Assembly: GCA_024639445.1 (NCBI GenBank) | Contig: JAHEIJ010000132.1 | Location: 1-6,378 of the forward strand | Reading direction: 5' to 3' | Length of the DNA: 6,378 nucleotides | Origin: Gammaproteobacteria bacterium | GTDB lineage: Bacteria > Pseudomonadota > Gammaproteobacteria > UBA6429 > Thiohalophilaceae | Part shown: positions 1 through 4,903 of the stretch, in pieces | Numbering within the stretch: position 1 is the stretch's first letter | Layout: each line of letters begins with the position of its first letter | Notes under the pieces: generated by a model | What the model was told of the DNA's origin: nothing | Databases searched by the model: none | The model's input: the letters and a program-made list of their open reading frames with translations, nothing else | Position numbers and translations under genes: made by a program

Positions 1-56
1 ATGACTGTTAGACGATTTGTTAAGGAGCGAAAACGGGACCTATAAGGGCCTTTCTT

Positions 57-72
57 GAATGTCGGCTTTGGG
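57..72 (+). repeat. Partial copy of an intergenic repeat (left-end motif only)
   Basis: The stretch GAATGTCGGCTTTGGG shares its core CGGCTTTGGG with the two fuller repeat copies at 108-195 and 1049-1112, but the sequence after it does not match them well. Its first bases, GAATGTC, resemble the reverse complement of the GACATTC that closes the 108-195 copy. Just upstream, CGAAAACGG (29-37) also occurs in the 1049-1112 copy at 1089-1097. Positions 1-107 may therefore hold one or more decayed copies. No gene is supported in this stretch. Confidence 0.4.
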
Positions 73-107
73 ATTGTGTTTACCGCTATACCTGGGAATT
101 TTTAAAA

Positions 108-195
108 GGCGGCTTTGGGTCGGTAACTGACCATTTTGATTCCCTGGCTTGATTCTTCGCTCCGATGGTCGCTTACCGGCCATTAGCGGACATTC
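108..195 (+). repeat. Intergenic repeat, copy A (left of the AT-rich gene)
   Basis: This copy begins GGCGGCTTTGGGTCG and ends CGGCCATTAGCGGACATTC. Both ends recur, slightly diverged and in the same orientation, at 1049-1112. The two ends are imperfect inverted repeats of each other (10 of 16 positions by eye, more if G-U pairs are allowed), so a transcript could fold into a long hairpin. A short internal hairpin (GGTCGG/CTGACC, 118-132) is visible, and TCCG near 161-164 can pair with CGGA at 187-190. The interior differs from the other copy. It resembles short palindromic intergenic repeats of gammaproteobacteria. No transposase is encoded here. Confidence 0.6.
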
Positions 196-230
196 TTACA
201 AAAGCTGAATGACAGAAAACCTTCACATTC

Positions 231-1031
231 TCATCTAAATTTCCAGCACTCTTTCTTGCAATCACTATCAAACTTACATTTAAATTTAAAAAGGTCATTA
301 CCACATGATAAAACAATATATTCCCATTCATTTTCTTGTTTAAAAAGATCAAGGCTTATATCTTCAGTGCAACCATCCATTTTTGCCCAAATAGTTAGAA
401 GCTGTACTTTGTCTTCTTTATCCCATGTTTTATTTGACGGGCAAAAATCCTGATATTGCACGCGAAGTGGTTTGGGTTTTTCTATGTAGTCACTTTCTAC
501 ACAGGCAGGGCCATCGATTACACCTGTAATAGCAGAACCATTATTAGAATGAAGTGAAAAATCCCTCTTTGCAGGAGGGCTCTTTGAATAAATCCACATT
601 CCATGTTTTGAATAAGCTGGATCAAGTTTCCAAAGAATATTGTTATCACTATCAATTTCTGCTTCCGGTGTTTTCCTGATAGGGTCTGAGCTTATACTCT
701 CAATTTTTGCAATATTACTTTGGCTTACTCTTTTATTTCCTCTATAGATCTCATAGGGCACAGCACCAGGACATGCTATGTTTAATAAAAAGTCTCTTGA
801 AGCTGATTTATTTATTATATAGATATAAATATACCAATCCTCACCATCATCTGGGTCTTTCGAACCTTCATACTTATTTACAACAACATTTACTGGGTCT
901 TTATACTTATCTAAAAACTCTAAAAATCTTTCATCATCGCCCCAATAAGGATGCAGAACCTGAACATAGTGAGGATCTGCAAATAAGTTTGAAGAGTAAA
1001 AAAGTAAGAAAAATAAAACTATTTTTTTCAT
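231..1031 (-). CDS. Secreted cysteine-rich protein of unknown function, AT-rich
   Basis: The 266-residue product begins with a clear Sec signal peptide: a lysine pair, a hydrophobic run at residues 4-12 and a likely cleavage after NLFA (residue 18). No lipobox and no other transmembrane segment is seen, so the mature protein should be periplasmic or exported. It has eight cysteines (87, 177, 197, 221, 243, 252, 258, 262); the last four crowd the C-terminus in a C-x8-C-x5-C-x3-C spacing that suggests disulfides. An acidic, aromatic patch (DPDDGEDWYIYIYI, 59-72) is followed by a probable beta-rich body. The start is supported by AGGA on the minus strand (1039-1042), about 7 nt before the ATG. 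The gene is far more AT-rich than its neighbours, for example 12 G/C in the 60 bases from 781 to 840. It lies between same-orientation repeats, which suggests horizontal acquisition. I do not recognise the family. Confidence 0.8.
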   Translation of the reverse strand: MKKIVLFFLLFYSSNLFADPHYVQVLHPYWGDDERFLEFLDKYKDPVNVVVNKYEGSKDPDDGEDWYIYIYIINKSASRDFLLNIACPGAVPYEIYRGNKRVSQSNIAKIESISSDPIRKTPEAEIDSDNNILWKLDPAYSKHGMWIYSKSPPAKRDFSLHSNNGSAITGVIDGPACVESDYIEKPKPLRVQYQDFCPSNKTWDKEDKVQLLTIWAKMDGCTEDISLDLFKQENEWEYIVLSCGNDLFKFKCKFDSDCKKECWKFR

Positions 1032-1048
1032 TTTCTTATCCTGTTAAT

Positions 1049-1112
1049 GGCGGCTTTGGGTCGTAAGTACCAGTTCGTCTGGTCTTCCGAAAACGGCCAA
1101 TAACGGACACTC
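1049..1112 (+). repeat. Intergenic repeat, copy B (right of the AT-rich gene)
   Basis: It begins GGCGGCTTTGGGTCG, identical over 15 bases to copy A at 108, and ends CGGCCAATAACGGACACTC, which matches the end of copy A at 16 of 19 positions. The interior is shorter than in copy A and contains a hairpin, ACCAG-TTCGT-CTGGT (1069-1083). It sits upstream of the start codon of the secreted-protein gene and downstream of the AraC-type gene, both on the minus strand, so it could end transcription of the latter. Positions 1113-1183 hold no recognisable gene. Confidence 0.6.
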
Positions 1113-1183
1113 CTCTTGGGCTATCATAGTCCCATTTCGTGCGTCCGGTAAATCAGGGTAAGCGCACATTTGAGCCCTTTAAC

Positions 1184-2203
1184 TTAGGCAACCCGGCTCC
1201 GGAGAAAGCGGGTGCGCCAGGTAGCCGGCGATACGCCAACATGTTTTTTGAATGCACGACTGAAAGCGGCCGCGCTTTCATAACCGACGCTGGATGCAAT
1301 TGAACCAATCGAATTCTGTGTGCTTGATAAATCACGGCAGGCAAGATTCATGCGCCATTTCGTGGTGTAGGCCATCGGGCTATTGCCAACAGAATCGGCA
1401 AACCTTGCTGCAAATCGCGATGGCGACATGGCCACATCATCAGCTAGTCGTTGCACCGACCAGTTGTCTCCAGGGTTTGCATGAATGGCATCTATAGCGC
1501 GGTTGATAACCGGATCCTTGATGCCGCGTAGCCAGCCTGTTTTAAGACTGCGCTCTGTCTCGATATAGGCGCGCATGGCCTCGGCACATAGAACTTCAAG
1601 CAGTCTTTCAACCACGTAATTGCCGACGATAGACTGCCGGTCGATTTGTTCGGCCATCAAACGAGCAACACCCGACAGGTTGTGCATTTCACCTGGCCGG
1701 GACAGCGATGCATGCATGATCGATGGCATGGCTTCAACCAGTGGGTTGAACTGGGGATGTTGCAAGAGGAATACACCGCAAAGCATCGAAGCACCATCGT
1801 GGCTGGCATCGTTCTCCAGGCGCTGAATGTTCGGGCCGCCTCTGAGTAGCGTTTCAAAGGGCTGCGCTTTTACAGTTTTGCCCTGTCCCAGCACGTGTGC
1901 ATCACCGCCAAAACAGATCGCCATTTCACCGGCTTTTAACAGCAACTCCTCACCATTGTCTTGCTTGATCGTGCAATGACCGAATTCAACCAGATGGAAA
2001 GCCACAGCACGCGCTGTCGGTGGAACATCCAGCAACTGCCCGAGTGACTCCGCATCGGGGATGGCGATTGACCATGGCAGGGCGTAGCTCTCGCGCAGTA
2101 ACAGATTACCGCTGATACGCAGTGACTTCAGCGTATCGTTAATAATATTAGGTAGTGCGTTGATATCAATAGTTTCTGCAAAATAATCAGTCGTTTTGAT
2201 CAT
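1184..2203 (-). CDS. AraC-family transcriptional regulator with N-terminal cupin domain
   Basis: This is a 339-residue cytoplasmic transcription factor. Residues about 40-210 look like the cupin-type sensor domain found in many AraC proteins (FHLVEFGHCTI near 69-79, then LLLKAGEMAICFGGDAHVL near 87-105). Residues about 228-333 form the AraC/XylS DNA-binding domain with two helix-turn-helix units. The first is near 247-268 (WSVQRLADDVAMSPSRFAARF). The second is near 296-318, within the family signature GYESAAAFSRAFKKHVGVSP (307-326). Length and order are normal for the family. The ATG has only a weak ribosome site (AGG about 11 nt upstream), which overlaps one copy of a 10-bp repeat, so the protein may regulate itself. 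It diverges from a small membrane gene and an isochorismatase-type hydrolase, its likely targets. The inducer cannot be read from the sequence. Confidence 0.93.
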   Translation of the reverse strand: MIKTTDYFAETIDINALPNIINDTLKSLRISGNLLLRESYALPWSIAIPDAESLGQLLDVPPTARAVAFHLVEFGHCTIKQDNGEELLLKAGEMAICFGGDAHVLGQGKTVKAQPFETLLRGGPNIQRLENDASHDGASMLCGVFLLQHPQFNPLVEAMPSIMHASLSRPGEMHNLSGVARLMAEQIDRQSIVGNYVVERLLEVLCAEAMRAYIETERSLKTGWLRGIKDPVINRAIDAIHANPGDNWSVQRLADDVAMSPSRFAARFADSVGNSPMAYTTKWRMNLACRDLSSTQNSIGSIASSVGYESAAAFSRAFKKHVGVSPATWRTRFLRSRVA

Positions 2204-2266
2204 AGATACTACTACCTATACGGCATATTCTTCAATACAAGCTTACTACCTATGGAGTGTTTTGCA
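2204..2266. promoter_or_regulatory. Divergent regulatory region with a perfect 10-bp direct repeat
   Basis: Only 63 bp separate the start codons of the AraC-type regulator and the divergent small membrane gene, so both promoters must be here or inside the genes. TACTACCTAT occurs twice in the same orientation (2210-2219 and 2244-2253), 34 bp apart or about three helical turns. AraC-family proteins commonly bind direct repeats, so these are candidate operator half-sites. One copy overlaps the weak ribosome site of the regulator and the other directly abuts the GGAG ribosome site (2254-2257) of the rightward gene. No strong sigma-70 promoter is visible (TATTCT at 2226-2231 is only a fair -10), which fits activator-dependent expression. 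Confidence 0.5.
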
Positions 2267-2488
2267 ATGACGAATATTTCACCTGTGTGGACCATGATCG
2301 GCCTCGATATTTTCATGGTGGTTTACACCTAGTGGGTGCTTTCATTTACCGGAACCAAAGATCAGGCTGGATGGGCCGGCAAAAAGGCCTGTTTATATGT
2401 TCCTGCCATGCACCTTGTCATCATTTGGCTTGTATGTACCAGGTCTGTAAAAACGCATTACCTTCAACCCAAGCATGTCGATAAATAG
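2267..2488 (+). pseudogene. Small two-helix membrane protein gene interrupted by an in-frame TAG
   Basis: A GGAG site at 2254-2257 lies 9 nt before an ATG that opens a 73-codon frame broken only by TAG at codon 22 (2330-2332). The frame ends at TAG 2486-2488. Read through, it gives two hydrophobic segments: residues about 7-27 (VWTMIGLDIFMVVYT, then the stop, then WVLSF) and about 42-57 (YVPAMHLVIIWLVC). They are joined by a short polar loop (TGTKDQAGWAGKK), and the tail is basic. The continued membrane-protein character after the stop argues that this was one gene. The final stop overlaps the ribosome site of the hydrolase downstream, so the two form an operon. Alternatives are a recent nonsense mutation, a base-call error, or readthrough. 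No in-frame ATG with a ribosome site follows soon after the stop. Family not recognised. Confidence 0.6.
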
Positions 2489-2491
2489 GAG
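2487..2491 (+). promoter_or_regulatory. Ribosome binding site that fixes the hydrolase start
   Basis: AGGAG lies 7 nt before the ATG at 2499. It lies downstream of another in-frame ATG at 2475, so that upstream ATG, which would add eight residues (MSINRRNN), is not the likely start. The site overlaps the stop codon of the preceding small membrane gene, an arrangement typical of translational coupling. Confidence 0.75.
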
Positions 2492-2498
2492 AAACAAT

Positions 2499-3098
2499 AT
2501 GAGTCTTAATCCTCAAACAACCGCTCTGGTGATACTTGATGGTCAGAACGACTTTCTTAGCGAAGGCGGTGTACTCTATGACGCCATTCAAGGTACGGTT
2601 AACGGCCCTGAGATGATAGAGCATCTTAACCGTATCATTGCTATCGCTCGCAAGAGCGGCATACCTGTAATCAATACAATGGTCGCTTTTAGCGAAGGTT
2701 ACAAGGAAGCCGGTGAGGTACCCTATGGAATATTTGCTGCTGTAGGTGAGACGGGCGGCTTTCTAAAAGGTACCTGGGGAGCGCAAACGGCTGAAGAACT
2801 GGACGTGAATGATGGTGATATCGTTCTCGAAAAACCGGGTATGAGCGCATTTCTCAACCCGGAATTTGAAAAGACTCTCAATGCACGCGGCATTAAAACG
2901 CTTGTGTTAGCTGGTATGCTCAGCAATGCCTGTGTTGAATGCACCATGCGTGCGGCTTATGATAGAGGATTTGAGGTCTACAACATTTCTGACGCAATTA
3001 CAGCCCTTGATTCTCAAACGCATGATGCTACCGTCGAAAAGAGCTTTCCACTCTTTTCAAAATCGCTAACAACAACTGAATTTGCGGCGCAGGTTTAG
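2499..3098 (+). CDS. Isochorismatase-family cysteine hydrolase
   Basis: The 199-residue protein belongs to the isochorismatase-like hydrolase superfamily, which includes nicotinamidases, isochorismatases, N-carbamoylsarcosine amidases and ureidoacrylate hydrolases. The family triad is visible: Asp14 in LVILDGQNDF, Lys112 in LEKPGMSAF, and the nucleophile Cys145 in LSNACVECTMRAAYDRGF. Length and motif order are normal and it appears intact. These enzymes cut amides or vinyl ethers through a cysteine intermediate. I do not see the usual nicotinamidase metal-site pattern, so the substrate cannot be assigned. There is no signal peptide, so it should be cytoplasmic. It follows the interrupted membrane gene with 10 nt between stop and start, and it diverges from a cupin-AraC regulator that probably controls it. 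Confidence 0.92.
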   Translation: MSLNPQTTALVILDGQNDFLSEGGVLYDAIQGTVNGPEMIEHLNRIIAIARKSGIPVINTMVAFSEGYKEAGEVPYGIFAAVGETGGFLKGTWGAQTAEELDVNDGDIVLEKPGMSAFLNPEFEKTLNARGIKTLVLAGMLSNACVECTMRAAYDRGFEVYNISDAITALDSQTHDATVEKSFPLFSKSLTTTEFAAQV

Positions 3099-3129
3099 TA
3101 TCCTGGCCTCTGTCGAAGTAACAGGGACG

Positions 3130-3155
3130 GTGACAGTTAACAATATGATTGTCAC
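3130..3155. repeat. Short perfect inverted repeat after the hydrolase gene
   Basis: GTGACA (3130-3135) and TGTCAC (3150-3155) are perfect 6-bp arms around a 14-nt AT-rich spacer. It starts 31 nt after the hydrolase stop. There is no T-run after it, so it is a poor intrinsic terminator; a protein site is possible. A related sequence, GGTGACAATTA, occurs at 3305-3315 against GGTGACAGTTA at 3129-3139 here. Confidence 0.35.
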
Positions 3156-3168
3156 TGAGTAATTCCAG

Positions 3169-3217
3169 GGGGGCAGTATACATATTTCCGTTATTATCAA
3201 ATAGGTATACTGTCCTC
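3169..3217. repeat. Long inverted repeat (stem about 19 bp) in the convergent gap
   Basis: The left arm at 3169-3187 pairs with the right arm at 3199-3217 around an 11-nt loop. The core CAGTATACATATTT (3174-3187) faces AAATAGGTATACTG (3199-3212) with one mismatch, and includes a perfect 8-bp CAGTATAC/GTATACTG. The outer part pairs mostly as G-C and G-U. It lies between two convergent genes, where a bidirectional transcription stop would be expected, but neither strand shows the U-tract of a standard intrinsic terminator. It may instead protect mRNA 3' ends or be a protein-binding site. Confidence 0.6.
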
Positions 3218-3230
3218 AGGTGTCGGGGCG

Positions 3231-3264
3231 AACACTCCATCTTTCGGGTTAAAGATAAAGTGTT
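3231..3264. repeat. Second strong inverted repeat in the convergent gap
   Basis: AACACT (3231-3236) pairs with AGTGTT (3259-3264) and ATCTTT (3239-3244) pairs with AAAGAT (3251-3256). A two-base internal mismatch (CC against AA) separates the two stems, and the loop is CGGGTT. Twelve of 14 positions pair. It lies 54 bp beyond the stop of the minus-strand lipoprotein gene, so it could help end that transcript, although no clear U-tract follows on that strand. Confidence 0.5.
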
Positions 3265-3317
3265 GCGTTGATCAATTGAACCCACCGTCGAGAGCAGACA
3301 TTCAGGTGACAATTATT

Positions 3318-4088
3318 TTATTTTGGGCTAATCACTTTCCCCTCTCGAAATTCCTGCACAGTAAAGTGTTGGTAATCCACGGGTAAGGTAAACAAGCCTG
3401 CATCAGGCTGGAAGTCCAACTGGTAATCCACCAGCGCTCGGCCTGAACCATTGGCACTCCACTCCTGAATCGGGAAACCAAAGGCAAGATGGCGTCCGGC
3501 GGCAAAGGTGTTCATGGAGATATCACAGGGCTTTTGCAGATCGGCCGGCAGGGTATTGAAGGTCACCTTGCTGTCACTGGCTAACAAATCAGTGAATTCC
3601 TGTAAGGCGATGACCACGTCGGGCAACAAGCCCTGCACCGCGATCACCTCATAACATTGTTCGCTGTTTGCACTGAAAACGATGTGTCGCGGCCGGATAC
3701 CTTCAATATCTGGGGCTCCTTTTAAATCATCCAACTGTTCGTGTGACAATTCCAGTTCAAATGGCGGCTGGATTTCAACTTCTTTCATATGCACCGCCAT
3801 GACCGTTCCTTCCGAACTGTTGACGCTGTAAATCACATCCTTGCCGCGATCCAATAGTACAAAATCCGCAGAGCCTTCACCGTCATCAAACCGCAGGAAC
3901 TTTTCGGTCACGATTAAACGTGTCGGGTAAGGTTCCACACCTCTTTCCTGCTCGACAAAGTTCAGCAGGGTGACACCACTTTCCGATACCAACGTTTTCT
4001 GTTCTGTCGTGTCTTGCTGTTGATTACAGCCGGCCAAAATCATTGTGATTAACGCCAGCGTTACACTACTTGTTATTATAGTTTTCAT
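3318..4088 (-). CDS. Outer-membrane lipoprotein of unknown function
   Basis: The 256-residue precursor has a lipoprotein signal peptide with lipobox LAGC at residues 18-21. Cys21 would be lipidated, and the following Asn predicts sorting by Lol to the outer membrane. The mature part has alternating hydrophobic beta-strand patterns (PTRLIVTEKFLRFDDG at 55-70, DFVLLDRGKDVIYSV at 75-89). These recall proteins with a LolA-like beta fold or related lipoproteins of unknown function; this is a fold impression, not an identification. Two further cysteines (145, 188) could form a disulfide. The start overlaps the stop of the ferritin-like gene as ATGA, and AAGGAG within that gene lies just upstream, so translation is probably coupled. 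It is the last gene of the glycerate kinase operon. Confidence 0.85.
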   Translation of the reverse strand: MKTIITSSVTLALITMILAGCNQQQDTTEQKTLVSESGVTLLNFVEQERGVEPYPTRLIVTEKFLRFDDGEGSADFVLLDRGKDVIYSVNSSEGTVMAVHMKEVEIQPPFELELSHEQLDDLKGAPDIEGIRPRHIVFSANSEQCYEVIAVQGLLPDVVIALQEFTDLLASDSKVTFNTLPADLQKPCDISMNTFAAGRHLAFGFPIQEWSANGSGRALVDYQLDFQPDAGLFTLPVDYQHFTVQEFREGKVISPK

Positions 4089-4891
4089 CCTGCTCCTTCC
4101 AGATAATCCAGTTCTGCTTCAGTAAAACCCGCCTGACGTCGCGCCGCGCGATCCAACGGACCCTTGATGTTGCCTTTCATGTATTGGGATAACAAATCCT
4201 GAAATGTTTTTTCCGGCTCCAGCTTACGTTGTTCGCACAGGTAACGAAACCAGCGTGTGCCGATTTCCACATGCCCGACTTCATCGCGCTGGATAATCTT
4301 TAGTATCTCGACAGCCTGTTCATCACCGATCTCAGCCAGCTTGTGCATAATACCCGGTGTGACATCCAGCCCGCGGGCTTCCAGCACGCGCGGTACCAGG
4401 GCCATGCGAATCATGGGATCATGCGCGGTATCGACGGCCATTTCCCACAGGCCATTATGCGCATCAAAATCCCCATAGTCATAATCCAGACTGCGCAGGT
4501 GATCGCGTAACAAGCCAAAGTGATAAGCCTCCTCCTTGGCGACGCGTAACCAGTCAGTATAAAAGCCGGTTGGTAAATCACGAAAGCGGTACACCGCATC
4601 CAGTGCCAGGTTAATGGCATTGAACTCGATATGACAGATTGAATGGATCAGGGCCGCATGCCCTTCCGGACTGGTTAACTTGCGTCGGGGGAGATCGCGG
4701 GGCGAAACCAGTTGCGGTCGCTCTGGTCGCCCGGGTTGATTAATTGGCTCGAGCGGAGCGGCATCCGTATCCAGTGCATTGCCAAGCCAGGCTGCAACCA
4801 GTTCCGCCACGCAACTGCCCTTTTGATCAGGATCGGCGTGCTGAAGACAAAGGTCGGTACGACTAAAAAGATTTCCAGACTGCATCACCAC
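4085..4891 (-). CDS. DUF455 family ferritin-like protein
   Basis: The 268-residue cytoplasmic protein matches the DUF455 family, a ferritin-like four-helix group distantly related to di-iron tRNA hydroxylase MiaE. Visible features in order: SPEGHAALIHSICHIEFNAINLALDAVYRF (74-103), KEEAYHF (119-125), ALVPRVLEARGLDVTPG (164-180) and IIQRDEVGHVEIGTRWF (199-215). Glu89, Glu121, His124, Glu171, Glu204 and His207 are the likely metal ligands. No reaction is established for the family; an oxygen-dependent di-iron role is inference. The longest frame starts at a GTG (4889-4891), but an ATG two codons later (4883-4885) is equally possible and neither has a strong ribosome site. The gap to the stop of the upstream glycerate kinase gene is 12 nt, and it overlaps the lipoprotein gene by 4 nt. 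Confidence 0.88.
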   Translation of the reverse strand: MVMQSGNLFSRTDLCLQHADPDQKGSCVAELVAAWLGNALDTDAAPLEPINQPGRPERPQLVSPRDLPRRKLTSPEGHAALIHSICHIEFNAINLALDAVYRFRDLPTGFYTDWLRVAKEEAYHFGLLRDHLRSLDYDYGDFDAHNGLWEMAVDTAHDPMIRMALVPRVLEARGLDVTPGIMHKLAEIGDEQAVEILKIIQRDEVGHVEIGTRWFRYLCEQRKLEPEKTFQDLLSQYMKGNIKGPLDRAARRQAGFTEAELDYLEGAG

Positions 4892-4903
4892 GATTATACC
4901 TGT

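Noticed and set aside
1..230. Integron attachment site (attC)
   Set aside because: GTTAGAC at 7-13 fits the GTTRRRY half-site, but no matching RYYYAAC partner or typical attC fold was found, and the repeats at 108 and 1049 lack these core sites.
108..1112. CRISPR array or toxin-antitoxin locus
   Set aside because: There are only two full repeats, about 940 bp apart with a gene between, so it is not an array. The single gene encodes an exported protein with no adjacent small partner.
1118..1133. Terminator hairpin GGGCTATCATAGTCCC for the AraC-type gene
   Set aside because: The pairing needs a one-base loop and a bulge, and no U-tract follows on the minus strand.
2257..2484. Plus-strand 75-codon frame overlapping the small membrane gene
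   Set aside because: Its start lies inside the GGAG ribosome site of the frame beginning at 2267, it has no ribosome site of its own, and its product is a Cys/His-rich jumble, whereas the 2267 frame gives a coherent membrane protein despite the amber codon.
3028..3312. Minus-strand open frame of 94 codons in the convergent gap
   Set aside because: It runs deep into the hydrolase gene on the opposite strand, has no clear ribosome site, covers the palindromes, and the protein shows no domain character.
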